Source: Teredinibacter waterburyi (GTDB taxonomy: Bacteria; Pseudomonadota; Gammaproteobacteria; Pseudomonadales; Cellvibrionaceae). Taken from it: DNA of 64,000 bases. The stretch lies in NCBI RefSeq assembly GCF_001922985.1, contig NZ_MRUH01000163.1, forward strand, positions 1 through 64,000, written 5' to 3'. Positions 8,527 through 17,003 of this stretch are shown here, piece by piece; within the stretch, counting starts at the first letter, position 1, and the number at the start of each line of letters is the position of its first letter. The position numbers and the translations under genes are program-made. The notes below the pieces were generated by a model, which was not told the origin of the DNA, ran no database searches, and saw only the letters and a list, made by a program, of their open reading frames with translations.

Positions 8527-8585
8527 CAGATATAAAAGCTACTACGCAATCCAGCCAATCAGCACCAGCTAGAGGCCGAAACACC

Positions 8586-8936
8586 GTGGACACTATTCAA
8601 CTATTTAAGTGCCTGTCGGATGAAACCCGACTAACCTCCACCCTTCTTATACAGCTCGAAGGTGAACTTTGCGTTTGTGAACTCATAGTCGCACTGGAGC
8701 TAAGCCAACCTAAAATCTCTCGCCACTTGGCTCAGCTGCGGAACTGCGGCTTACTAACAGACCAGCGTCGCGGCCAATGGGTTTACTATTCGCTGCATCC
8801 GGACCTGCCCAACTGGGCGGTATCTCTTGTACGCGACACAGCTGATTCGGATCACCAGCGACTCAAACTACCGCTGCAACGTCTTCAGTCAATGAAAGAT
8901 CGCCCCAATTTTTGCTCCTCGGCGAACTGCAATTAG
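8586..8936 (+). CDS. arsR: ArsR-family arsenic-responsive repressor
   Basis: A 116-residue winged-helix repressor. It starts with FKCLSDETRL, carries the metalloid-binding ELCVCEL motif (Cys29 and Cys31), and the recognition-helix region LSQPKISRHLAQLR followed by the wing RRGQWVYYSL. In the classical E. coli family, arsenite bound to this Cys-x-Cys pair lifts repression. The GTG start at 8586 has GAGG about 10 nt upstream; a longer frame from 8499 would cover the putative operator and adds no conserved residues. The C terminus (FCSSANCN) carries two more cysteines. It is first in the arsR-arsC-ACR3 operon. Confidence 0.9.
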   Translation: MDTIQLFKCLSDETRLTSTLLIQLEGELCVCELIVALELSQPKISRHLAQLRNCGLLTDQRRGQWVYYSLHPDLPNWAVSLVRDTADSDHQRLKLPLQRLQSMKDRPNFCSSANCN

Positions 8937-9039
8937 ATCAGCGACTAACCAAGGGATAGGTGACAACCCAAGTAAACGTAATCAAGACAACTGCAGCCAG
9001 AGGCTCTCCCCCAACCCTCCATACCTTAGCGAGTACACC

Positions 9040-9531
9040 ATGCAAAACACACCCTTAAAGATATTGTTTATTTGTACCCACAATCGCTGTCGCAGCATCT
9101 TAAGCGAAGCCTTAACCAATCATCTGGCAAGCAATGACTTTACAGCCTATAGCGCCGGCAGCGCCCCAGCGGGCGAGGTGCACCCACTGTCACTCCGCTA
9201 TCTCGCTGAACGGAATATCCCCATCGAAGAACTTCGCAGTCAGTCTTGGGACGAGTTCGAACAGATAGCGCCAGACATAGTCATCACCGTTTGCGACAGT
9301 GCAGCAAAGGAAACCTGCCCAGTCTGGTTCGGCAACACGACTCAACTGCACTGGGGCCTACCTGACCCATCCAAACTGCAGGGCTCTGACGCTGAAATAA
9401 AAGCGGCTTTTTATAGTGTAATGGCAACGATCGAAGCACGTATTCGCGCTATGCAAGCACTAAATCTACACGATTTAACCCCGCGTGAACGCGTCGAAAA
9501 ATTACATAATTTAATCGCTAAGGAGATCTAA
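9040..9531 (+). CDS. arsC: Arsenate reductase, thioredoxin-coupled (LMW-phosphatase type)
   Basis: A 163-residue reductase of arsenate to arsenite. The P-loop CTHNRCRS places catalytic Cys12 like a low-molecular-weight tyrosine phosphatase. Cys85 and Cys93, in the [10 protein letters not shown] block, complete the three-cysteine relay known from S. aureus ArsC, which is reduced by thioredoxin, not by glutaredoxin. The family length is about 130-140, and the extra C-terminal segment ([20 protein letters not shown]) is seen in many gammaproteobacterial members. It is 103 bp downstream of arsR and only 2 bp upstream of the pump gene, so arsenite made here can be exported directly. Confidence 0.9.
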   Translation: MQNTPLKILFICTHNRCRSILSEALTNHLASNDFTAYSAGSAPAGEVHPLSLRYLAERNIPIEELRSQSWDEFEQIAPDIVITVCDSAAKETCPVWFGNTTQLHWGLPDPSKLQGSDAEIKAAFYSVMATIEARIRAMQALNLHDLTPRERVEKLHNLIAKEI

Positions 9532-9533
9532 CC

Positions 9534-10550
9534 ATGGGCTTATTCGAACGCTACTTATCGGTCTGGGTGGGCTTGTGTATTGTTGGAGGTGTATTGCTTG
9601 GCAACCTCTCACCAGCTTTATTTAATTTTTTCGCGCAGCTGGAAATCGCACGGGTCAACCTACCTGTAGCAATCTTTATTTGGGTAATGATCTACCCAAT
9701 GATGATTCAAGTGGATTTTGGATCCATTAAAGATATTGGCAAAAAGCCAAAGGGGTTATTGCTAACGCTAGTCATAAACTGGCTGATCAAGCCTTTTACC
9801 ATGGCGGCATTAGGCTGGCTTTTTTTCCGCGTTATTTTCGCCGACCTGGTTGACCCACAAACCGCCAGTGAATATATCGCGGGTATGATTTTACTTGGTG
9901 TGGCCCCGTGCACTGCCATGGTATTTGTCTGGAGCCAACTAACCAAGGGAGATGCCAACTACACCTTGGTGCAGGTATCCGTTAACGACATCATAATGAT
10001 TTTTGCATTCGCACCGCTTGCAGGATTACTACTGGGTGTTAACGACGTATCTGTACCCTGGGGAACGCTATTACTGTCTGTCGTGCTCTATGTGCTTATT
10101 CCTCTGGGCGCAGGTTTTATAACCCGAAAATGGTTAAACCAAAACGGCAGCCAACAGCGCTTAGAAACATTTATAGGCACGCTAAAGCCCTACTCTATTG
10201 CCGGATTACTCGCCACCGTTGTATTACTATTTGGATTTCAGGCGGAAACGATAATTAGCAAACCCATTGCGATCGTCTTAATTGCAATACCGTTATTAAT
10301 TCAAACCTACGGTATTTTTGCGCTGGCCTACGGTGCTGCTAAGGTAATGAAGTTACCACACAATATCGCTGCGCCAGCTTGTATGATCGGTACGTCAAAT
10401 TTCTTTGAGTTAGCCGTCGCTGTCGCTATATCGCTGTTCGGTCTGCAGTCTGGGGCCGCTTTGGCTACAGTTGTTGGTGTACTTGTCGAAGTACCGGTGA
10501 TGTTATCGCTGGTGGCTTTTGCCAACCGCACACGGCATTGGTTTTCTTAA
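9534..10550 (+). CDS. arsB: Arsenite efflux permease, ACR3 family
   Basis: A 338-residue inner-membrane protein with about ten hydrophobic spans. The conserved ACR3 cysteine lies in [15 protein letters not shown] (about residue 124), and the conserved glutamate region [12 protein letters not shown] is near 290; the sequence [10 protein letters not shown] is also typical. It exports arsenite using the membrane potential, without an ArsA ATPase, none of which is present here. Evolutionarily it is ACR3 and not classical ArsB, although annotation often uses the arsB symbol. It starts 2 bp after arsC and is the last gene of the operon, before a strong hairpin terminator. Confidence 0.92.
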   Translation: MGLFERYLSVWVGLCIVGGVLLGNLSPALFNFFAQLEIARVNLPVAIFIWVMIYPMMIQVDFGSIKDIGKKPKGLLLTLVINWLIKPFTMAALGWLFFRVIFADLVDPQTASEYIAGMILLGVAPCTAMVFVWSQLTKGDANYTLVQVSVNDIIMIFAFAPLAGLLLGVNDVSVPWGTLLLSVVLYVLIPLGAGFITRKWLNQNGSQQRLETFIGTLKPYSIAGLLATVVLLFGFQAETIISKPIAIVLIAIPLLIQTYGIFALAYGAAKVMKLPHNIAAPACMIGTSNFFELAVAVAISLFGLQSGAALATVVGVLVEVPVMLSLVAFANRTRHWFS

Positions 10551-10662
10551 CTCGTGCCGCAGATTACGCCGAAGACAATATTGGTGGTAAAACGTTAACT
10601 GCAAAGCCAAGGTTAGCCGTCAATATTATATAAAAAGGCTGCAGGATAATTTTTAACGGACA

Positions 10663-10700
10663 TAAAAAAACCCCGCTCAAACGAGCGGGGTTTTTTTATA
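10663..10700. terminator. Bidirectional intrinsic terminator
   Basis: CCCCGCTC and GAGCGGGG form an 8-bp GC-rich stem with a 4-nt loop, flanked by seven A on one side and seven T on the other. It can end the ars operon on the plus strand and the tRNA-Val/tRNA-Asp transcript on the minus strand. Confidence 0.9.
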
Positions 10701-10702
10701 AG

Positions 10703-10779
10703 TGGCGACCCGGAAGGGACTTGAACCCTCGACCTCCGGCGTGACAGGCCGGCATTCTAACCAACTGAACTACCGGGCC
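10703..10779 (-). tRNA. tRNA-Asp (GTC)
   Basis: 77 nt including encoded CCA. The acceptor stem GGCCCGG pairs with CCGGGTC; the anticodon loop CTGTCAC carries GTC; the T loop TTCAAGT is standard. It ends 3 bp from the terminator hairpin and follows tRNA-Val on the same strand. Confidence 0.95.
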
Positions 10780-10841
10780 GCAGATTCCCGCTCAAGCATG
10801 CTGTTTCCAACTCTTTTCACCCCACGAATGGGACAAAATAT

Positions 10842-10917
10842 TGGTGGGTGGTACAGGGGTCGAACCTGTGACCTACGCCTTGTAAGGGCGCCGCTCTACC
10901 AACTGAGCTAACCACCC
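10842..10917 (-). tRNA. tRNA-Val (TAC)
   Basis: 76 nt including encoded CCA. The acceptor stem GGGTGGT pairs with ACCACCC, the D arm TAGCTCAGTTGGTAGAGC is canonical, and the anticodon loop CTTACAA carries TAC. Transcribed with tRNA-Asp. Confidence 0.95.
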
Positions 10918-11061
10918 AGCATTTGCTGTGCTGCGAGAGGGGCGCATTCTACTGGATTTTACGTGGTTGTCAAACACCAATTTCAATAAAATTAAGGACT
11001 TGTCTCAGCACAGGTCACAGCGGTATGGTTTGCCGATAAAAATACTCAAGGGTTCTCGTGC

Positions 11062-12456
11062 ATGTATAGCTCTATCCTCGCAACTGTCCACTCTTGGCCG
11101 CTCTCAAGCGTTATTACGTTATTGCTACTAGCAGCCGTCATCGTAGCGTTGCTCATTAGCCTGCACCTAAACCTACAGCACGTTAAGCAAAAGACTCGCG
11201 CCAAAGTACAAGCCCTCTCGATTGCCAGCGCAGACACTCAAATTGAGCACAAAAGAGAAATTGCCGAACATCAAGCTGCTGAACAGTTATTACAACAAAC
11301 TCAGGAGTATCTCCACTGTATGATAAATTCGATGCCAAACATCCTTATTGGCATTACTCCTACTGGCTGTATTACCCACTGGAATACAGCTGCCGAACGC
11401 GCCACAAATGTTATGCACTCGGAGGCACTCGGCAACCTTTTGCCCGACATCTACCCACAACTACCCATTACCCTCGAAGAGATACAGCAAATTATTAAGG
11501 ATTACGTGCCATTCGAGAAAAAGAACATAAAACAGGGTAGTGGATCGCAAGCGACCTATCTAAATGTCACGCTCTACCCATTAATGTCTGAAGACCTATC
11601 CGGCGCAGTTGTCTTAGCTGAAGATGTTACTCAGCGAGTAAGAATGGAAAACATGCTGGTACAAAATGAAAAAATGATGAGCCTTGGAGAGCTAGCCGCC
11701 GGCGTCGCCCACGAAATCAATAACCCGCTAGCGGCCATCCTAAATAACACCCAAAACATTGAACGGCGCACCTCGCCTACCCTGCAGGCAAATCATCAAA
11801 CCGCCGAAAGTTTAGGTATCGACATCCAACGCGTAGCGGCCTATATGGAACAACGGGAAATTCTGACATTTGTAGCGAGTATTCGTGAAGCCGGAGAACG
11901 TGCAGCTAAAATTGTTACCAACCTATTAGAATTTTCCCGTGGCAATGATCGTTCACACGCAGAGATCTGCCTGCAAGAATTGGTGGAACACGCGCTACAA
12001 CTGGCGACCAACACATTCGAGCTAGGCACAGCTGACGGCATCGAAATGCCCACGATTCGAAAAATCTACGATAGTGATGTTCCCGCAGTACGCTGTTCAG
12101 CATCGGAAATTCAGCAGGTACTACTCAACCTACTACGTAATGCCGCACAGGCGCTGCAATCAGAAGAATATGGTGTACCCCTAGAGCCCGAAATTTGTAT
12201 TCACATTAGCCGCAGCGATGAGTACGCGATTATTGAAGTTAGCGACAACGGCCCCGGCATTACCGAGCCGGTCATCAAACATATCTTCGAACCGTTTTAC
12301 ACCACTAAAGATGTTGGTGTTGGCACAGGCCTTGGGTTGAGTGTTTCGTATTTCATTATCACTGAACACCACGGCGGTGTTATTGAAGTCGATAGCCGTC
12401 CAGGGGAAGGAACAACCTTTACCATTAAACTGCCATTACATGGCGAGCTAAGATAG
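11062..12456 (+). CDS. PAS-domain sensor histidine kinase
   Basis: A 464-residue sensor kinase. One membrane span covers about residues 13-35, followed by a short coiled linker and a PAS domain (about 70-190, with LIGITPTGCITHWNTAAE). The H-box GVAHEINNPLAA places the phosphorylated His at 217; the N-box (LLNLLRNAAQAL), DNGPGI and GVGTGLGLSVSYFII complete the ATPase domain. The dimerisation domain carries an inserted stretch of about 40 residues (TQNIERRTSPTLQANHQ to YMEQREILTF). No response regulator adjoins it, so its partner and signal are unknown. It lies between tRNA genes and a convergent flavin reductase gene. Confidence 0.88.
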   Translation: MYSSILATVHSWPLSSVITLLLLAAVIVALLISLHLNLQHVKQKTRAKVQALSIASADTQIEHKREIAEHQAAEQLLQQTQEYLHCMINSMPNILIGITPTGCITHWNTAAERATNVMHSEALGNLLPDIYPQLPITLEEIQQIIKDYVPFEKKNIKQGSGSQATYLNVTLYPLMSEDLSGAVVLAEDVTQRVRMENMLVQNEKMMSLGELAAGVAHEINNPLAAILNNTQNIERRTSPTLQANHQTAESLGIDIQRVAAYMEQREILTFVASIREAGERAAKIVTNLLEFSRGNDRSHAEICLQELVEHALQLATNTFELGTADGIEMPTIRKIYDSDVPAVRCSASEIQQVLLNLLRNAAQALQSEEYGVPLEPEICIHISRSDEYAIIEVSDNGPGITEPVIKHIFEPFYTTKDVGVGTGLGLSVSYFIITEHHGGVIEVDSRPGEGTTFTIKLPLHGELR

Positions 12457-12470
12457 CGCAGATTGCCCGA

Positions 12471-12974
12471 CTATTGAGGAGCAGTTAAGTAGTTGCCATC
12501 AAGATAACCCAAGACATTAACCTCCCCTTTTGCAACTCTCGTCTCGATCACATCACCAATATAAATATTGTGCGTTCCGTAGGCGGTAGAGCGTTGTTTT
12601 TTACAAATGAAGGTCGCTTGTGCATCACCCAAATAATATAAACCTGTTTCGGCGTGACGTAACCAATGGCCATGATCAAAACGACTGGCTGACATTTCTG
12701 GCGTGGCACAATTAATCGACATCTGCTTATGCTTCGGCGACAAAACATTCACCGTAAAATAGTCGCTGGAGGCCATAGCCGCATCGATTGATGCCGTGGT
12801 ATTGATACAGACCAACAGCGCAGGTGGTTCACCGGATACAGAGGTGACGGAAGATGCCGTCATCGCGAACCGATCACCAGCGCGATTAGTGGCCGTGATA
12901 ATGCTCACCCCAGAGAGAAGACGGCGCATACCATCAAACATCGTGACGGCAGAGGGATTCTGGGTGTTTGTCAT
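12471..12974 (-). CDS. Flavin reductase-like domain protein
   Basis: A 167-residue single-domain protein of the flavin reductase (HpaC/RutF/NtaB-like) family: LLSGVSIITATNRAGDRFAMTASSVTSVSGEPPALLVC is the characteristic FMN-binding N-terminal half, followed by YFTVNVLS and the GHWLRHAETGLYYLGDAQATF region. Members supply reduced flavin to monooxygenases; no partner oxygenase adjoins it, so its client is unknown. It is convergent with the histidine kinase gene (14 bp apart) and its 5' end faces hemN. Confidence 0.85.
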   Translation of the reverse strand: MTNTQNPSAVTMFDGMRRLLSGVSIITATNRAGDRFAMTASSVTSVSGEPPALLVCINTTASIDAAMASSDYFTVNVLSPKHKQMSINCATPEMSASRFDHGHWLRHAETGLYYLGDAQATFICKKQRSTAYGTHNIYIGDVIETRVAKGEVNVLGYLDGNYLTAPQ

Positions 12975-13068
12975 GAGTGTATCTTCCTACTCCTATGGCT
13001 GACTGGCCATTATAGCTAAAGCCCTAATGAAAGCCACCGCAGTGAATGGGGCCGCGTCTAGCGCTCGG

Positions 13069-13082
13069 TTGACTTAGGTCAA
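13069..13082 (+). promoter_or_regulatory. FNR/ANR-type box upstream of hemN
   Basis: TTGACTTAGGTCAA is a perfect palindromic match to TTGAC-N4-GTCAA, a common ANR/FNR site form. A TAGACT hexamer at 13104-13109 lies at the distance expected for a -10 element when the box is centred at -41.5, which would put transcription start near 13117. Anaerobic activation of hemN is inferred. Confidence 0.75.
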
Positions 13083-13153
13083 CGCGCTAAATTTGTAACC
13101 ACTTAGACTGACCCAACAATGCATTGAAACCTATTTGCGAGAGCCACTACGCC

Positions 13154-14728
13154 ATGAACCCTGTCGTCACCAAGCCTTCGACTACCGCCACATCTGCCTC
13201 CGACACGCCTGTTACCACAGCGCCTAGCGCGGGGGCCGCTCTAGAAGGCAACAACCTAAGTGCCGCGGTGGCAAGCACGCTATGGGATGACAAACTAATT
13301 CAAAAACACGATCTTAGCGGCCCGCGCTACACATCTTACCCAACAGCCCCACAATTCTCCGATATGATCAGCAGCGATACATGGCAGCGTGCCGCACATC
13401 GCAGCAATGCCAGCGACCGTCCTTTATCACTCTATTTTCATATCCCTTTTTGCGGAACCGTTTGCTACTACTGCGGCTGTAACCGCATCGTTACCGCGAA
13501 CCACAAACGTACCGTTCCCTACGTTGAAGCACTAAAAAAAGAAATTAGATTACAGGCAGAACACATTGACTGCTCTCGTCCGGTACAGCAATTACACTTC
13601 GGCGGCGGCACGCCAACTTATCTGGACAACGAGCAGCTCAGCGACATCATGCAAACCGTCGAAAAATATTTTCGATTGGAAGCCGATCAAGAAGGCGATT
13701 ACTCTATCGAAATTCACCCAAAGGGTGTCACTAGCGAGCGCCTCGCCCACTTGCGCGCAATCGGTTTTAATCGACTCAGTATGGGGGTTCAAGACTTTGA
13801 CCCAGGCGTTCAAAAAGCCGTGAACAGGTTCAATAGTTTCGACGAAGTAAAAGAATTAATCGATACGGCTCGAAGCCTGCAATTTCGCTCGCTAAATATC
13901 GACCTAATCTATGGTTTACCACAGCAAACGCCAGCGTCATTCGCCAATACGCTCGAAAAAATAATCGAGCTTAGGCCTGACCGATTAAGTGTATTTAACT
14001 ATGCTCACATGCCTGAGCTATTCAAAACACAAGCACAAATAAATGAAAGCGATCTACCGAGTGGCCGCGATAAGCTAATAATCTTGCAGCAAACCATCCA
14101 ACAGTTAATTGGCGCAGGTTACGTTTACGTAGGGATGGACCATTTTGCACTACCCAATGACGAGCTCGCTATAGCGCAACAGCAGGGAAATTTACACCGT
14201 AATTTTCAGGGCTACACTACTCGCGGGAACTGCGATTTATTCGCGTTCGGCGTTTCATCAATAGCCGCATTTGGTGACAGCTATATTCAAAACCTAAAAA
14301 CCTTGGACGCCTACTACACAGCCCTAGAGCACGACCAACTGCCGCTCGCAAAAGGTATTACTCTCAGAGATGACGATAAAATACGGCGCTACATAATCGG
14401 CCAACTAATGTGTCATTTCGAATTGGACTTTGCCAGCGTTGGCAAACACACAGGCATCAAGTTCCGCCAATACTTTAAACACGAACTGATAGCGATACAG
14501 CAACTGGTAGACGATGGTTTGATTCTCTTGAACAGCGAGCGATTAAAAGTGCTGCCGCAAGGCCGACTACTGATCAGACGCGTCTGTATGATGTTCGATG
14601 CCTACTTGAACGCGAACCCTAATCAACGAAGTGATACTTTAGTCCCCGTAAAACAACTAACCGGCGAAACACCAAATAACGCGCAGGCAAACAGCGCACT
14701 AGGCAAGAGTTTTTCAAAAATAATCTAG
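13154..14728 (+). CDS. hemN: Oxygen-independent coproporphyrinogen III oxidase
   Basis: A 524-residue radical-SAM enzyme that decarboxylates coproporphyrinogen III to protoporphyrinogen IX without oxygen. HIPFCGTVCYYCGCN holds the cluster cysteines 100, 104 and 107 (Cx3Cx2C) plus Cys109. FGGGTPTYL, SIEIHPKGVT, GFNRLSMGVQDF and LNIDLIYGLPQQT follow as in HemN. It exceeds the usual length of about 455 through a Thr/Ser/Ala-rich N-terminal extension and a polar C-terminal tail. I chose ATG 13154, since the predicted transcript starts near 13117 and would make an in-frame TTG at 13124 almost leaderless. An FNR/ANR box sits upstream, fitting low-oxygen use. Confidence 0.95.
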   Translation: MNPVVTKPSTTATSASDTPVTTAPSAGAALEGNNLSAAVASTLWDDKLIQKHDLSGPRYTSYPTAPQFSDMISSDTWQRAAHRSNASDRPLSLYFHIPFCGTVCYYCGCNRIVTANHKRTVPYVEALKKEIRLQAEHIDCSRPVQQLHFGGGTPTYLDNEQLSDIMQTVEKYFRLEADQEGDYSIEIHPKGVTSERLAHLRAIGFNRLSMGVQDFDPGVQKAVNRFNSFDEVKELIDTARSLQFRSLNIDLIYGLPQQTPASFANTLEKIIELRPDRLSVFNYAHMPELFKTQAQINESDLPSGRDKLIILQQTIQQLIGAGYVYVGMDHFALPNDELAIAQQQGNLHRNFQGYTTRGNCDLFAFGVSSIAAFGDSYIQNLKTLDAYYTALEHDQLPLAKGITLRDDDKIRRYIIGQLMCHFELDFASVGKHTGIKFRQYFKHELIAIQQLVDDGLILLNSERLKVLPQGRLLIRRVCMMFDAYLNANPNQRSDTLVPVKQLTGETPNNAQANSALGKSFSKII

Positions 14729-14813
14729 GACGTAGAAACAGGTTAGCGAAACAGGATTTAGCTAGATAACGACAGAAGATACAACGCGAGATTAGAACTT
14801 ACAGAAGGGGAAA

Positions 14814-14889
14814 TGGGGTGACTGATGGGGCTCGAACCCACGACAACCGGAATCACAATCCGGGGCTCTACCAACTGAGCTACAATCAC
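14814..14889 (-). tRNA. tRNA-His (GTG)
   Basis: 76 nt with encoded CCA, plus a genomic G at 14890 that supplies the G-1 typical of tRNA-His. The acceptor stem GTGATTG pairs with CAGTCAC; the anticodon loop ATTGTGA carries GTG. Part of a three-tRNA minus-strand cluster. Confidence 0.95.
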
Positions 14890-14926
14890 CATAAAAAGCG
14901 GCTTAGAAACCTACATCTCAAACGCA

Positions 14927-15003
<77 letters not shown>

Positions 15004-15141
15004 GTATTACCATTCAATTACAGCGTTAACAAGGTTACAGCAAACTTGACAAAATTACTCACTAGATGAGAAGCCAAACTGCTGAGATAACGTGAATTAG
15101 AACGAAAGACCCGGTGCTAGTAACTTGATACAGGCTCGATA

Positions 15142-15218
15142 TGGTCGGAGTGGAGGGATTCGAACCCCCGACATTCTGCTCCCAAAGCAGACGCGCTACC
15201 AGGCTGCGCTACACTCCG
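15142..15218 (-). tRNA. tRNA-Pro (TGG)
   Basis: 77 nt with encoded CCA. The 5' acceptor CGGAGTG pairs with CACTCCG, the D arm has the AGCGCAGCCTGGTAGCGC form typical of tRNA-Pro, and the anticodon loop TTTGGGA carries TGG. First in the cluster, divergent from folD. Confidence 0.95.
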
Positions 15219-15442
15219 ACAACAAAGGCTGTTAACCCGTGTTTCGAGAGGCGTGCATAATACCTACGAGCCACCCCGTCGTCAACGCCTAATCTGTGTT
15301 TTTTCACGTCGCAATCAAACTGTTTTAAATTCGCACAAAACCAAAACAATTTGGCGAGACGCAGTAGCTATGGGAGAATGCACCCGCTCGCCAATCCTGA
15401 ACCATTGGCCCCGTTACCTCCCCCTTGCACTAAGGATTCCAC

Positions 15443-16291
15443 ATGTCTGCATTGTTACTCGACGGCAAAGCCCTGGCCCAAAAAACCGAAGCCGAACTTT
15501 CCCAGCGCGTAGCCGCCTTAAAAGAAAAAACAGGCCGCACCCCTATTCTTGCCACCATTTTAGTCGGCGCCGATCCAGCATCGGCAACCTACGTGCGGAT
15601 GAAAGGCAATGCCTGTACCCGTATAGGCATGGACTCCCTTAAAGTAGAACTGCCAGACACCACCACTACCGAAGAGTTACTGGCGAAAATTACTGAATTG
15701 AACGACAACCCCGATGTGCACGGCATACTCTTACAGCACCCGGTACCAGAGCAAATAGACGAACGCGCCTGCTTCGATGCCATTGCCCTAAGTAAAGATG
15801 TCGATGGCGTGACCTGCCTTGGCTTCGGCCGTATGGCAATGGGCGAAGATGCCTATGGTTGCGCCACACCAAAAGGCATTATGCGCTTGCTCGAAGCCTA
15901 CGATGTCCCCCTGCAAGGCAAGCACGCTGTAGTCGTTGGCCGCAGCCCAATCCTAGGCAAACCCATGGCCTTAATGCTGCTAAACGCTAATGCCACAGTC
16001 ACCATTTGCCATTCACGCACCGAGAACCTACAAGACCATATTCGTCAGGCCGATATTGTTGTTGGCGCCGTAGGTCGACCCGAGTTTATTAAAGCTGATT
16101 GGATTAAAGATGGCGCCGTTGTGGTCGATGCGGGATATCACCCCGGCGGCGTTGGCGACATCGAACTGGCCCCACTGCACGACCGTGCCAGCGCGATCAC
16201 CCCGGTACCCGGAGGCGTCGGGCCAATGACGATAAACACCCTAATCTACCAGTCGGTAGATTCTGGAGAAAAAAAGCTAGCAGACACATAG
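15443..16291 (+). CDS. folD: Bifunctional methylenetetrahydrofolate dehydrogenase / cyclohydrolase
   Basis: A 282-residue cytoplasmic enzyme that converts 5,10-methylene-THF through methenyl-THF to 10-formyl-THF with [18 protein letters not shown] carries the catalytic Tyr and Lys; [13 protein letters not shown], the DVDGVTC block and the NADP-binding [16 protein letters not shown] motif follow. The usual PCTP segment reads CATPKGIM here. [11 protein letters not shown] closes the protein. AAGGA lies 7 nt before the ATG. It is followed after 3 bp by rsuA, so the two are probably co-transcribed, and it is divergent from the tRNA-Pro gene as I recall for related bacteria. Confidence 0.95.
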   Translation: MSALLLDGKALAQKTEAELSQRVAALKEKTGRTPILATILVGADPASATYVRMKGNACTRIGMDSLKVELPDTTTTEELLAKITELNDNPDVHGILLQHPVPEQIDERACFDAIALSKDVDGVTCLGFGRMAMGEDAYGCATPKGIMRLLEAYDVPLQGKHAVVVGRSPILGKPMALMLLNANATVTICHSRTENLQDHIRQADIVVGAVGRPEFIKADWIKDGAVVVDAGYHPGGVGDIELAPLHDRASAITPVPGGVGPMTINTLIYQSVDSGEKKLADT

Positions 16292-16294
16292 ACG

Positions 16295-16999
16295 ATGCGT
16301 ATAGATAAATTCTTAAGCGACAACACGCGTTTCAGCCGCACCGATATTCGTGCCATTATGCACAAGGGGCGCGTACGTCGTAATCAAGATGTTGTCCTGC
16401 GCGGCGCCGAGCATATGTCACCCGACGCCGACACCATTTATCTCGACGATGTTGCCGTCGTGGTTCAAGGGGCGGTCTATTTGATGCTCCATAAACCAAG
16501 CGGCTATGTGTGCGCAACTGAAGATAGCGATCACCCTACGGTTATCGACCTCTTGCCCGAACAACTTCGCGACCTAAAAGACCCGTTACAAATTGTCGGT
16601 CGCCTCGATATTGATACCACCGGCCTGGTATTGCTGACCAACGACGGCAAATGGAATCACCGAGTATCCTCTCCCAACACTGGCTGCGAGAAGTGCTATC
16701 GCGTTCAAACTGAACAGCCGATAGACCCATCTTCAGTAGACCTGTTCGCTGCAGGCATAGTGCTTCGCGGCGAAAGCAAAGCAACGCTACCGGCGAAATT
16801 AGAACTCGTGGCACCGCAAGAAGCTTGTATCTACCTGCAAGAAGGTAAATACCACCAAGTAAAACGGATGTTTGCCGCCACCGGCAACAAAGTTAGCCGC
16901 CTGCACCGCGAGGCAATCGGCGTCGTCACCCTACCCGCGGACCTCGCCCCTGGCGACTATCGCGTACTTACCGACAATGAAGTAGCGAGCTTGGCTTAA
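16295..16999 (+). CDS. rsuA: 16S rRNA pseudouridine(516) synthase
   Basis: 234 residues with the RsuA layout. Residues 1-60 are an S4-like RNA-binding domain (MRIDKFLSDNTRFSRTDIRA), and the catalytic domain has GRLDIDTTGLVLL with Asp105 as the nucleophile, close to Asp102 of E. coli RsuA. The middle LMLHKPSGYVCATEDSDHPTV and the end EGKYHQVKRMFAATGNKVSRLHR are the other family blocks. It acts on U516 of 16S rRNA in the family standard. RluE/RluF would be alternatives, but length and the ATEDSDHPTV block fit RsuA. It lies between folD (3 bp) and the methyltransferase (4 bp) on the same strand. Confidence 0.88.
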   Translation: MRIDKFLSDNTRFSRTDIRAIMHKGRVRRNQDVVLRGAEHMSPDADTIYLDDVAVVVQGAVYLMLHKPSGYVCATEDSDHPTVIDLLPEQLRDLKDPLQIVGRLDIDTTGLVLLTNDGKWNHRVSSPNTGCEKCYRVQTEQPIDPSSVDLFAAGIVLRGESKATLPAKLELVAPQEACIYLQEGKYHQVKRMFAATGNKVSRLHREAIGVVTLPADLAPGDYRVLTDNEVASLA

Positions 17000-17003
17000 T
17001 TAA

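Noticed and set aside
9534-10550. Classical ArsB (12-span) instead of ACR3
   Set aside because: The length of 338, about ten spans and the conserved Cys in the fourth span fit ACR3, although the gene symbol arsB is often used.
10702-10911. Reading frame across two tRNA genes
   Set aside because: It is antisense to tRNA-Asp and tRNA-Val and therefore an artefact. Similar frames cover the tRNA-His/Arg pair at 14818-15069.
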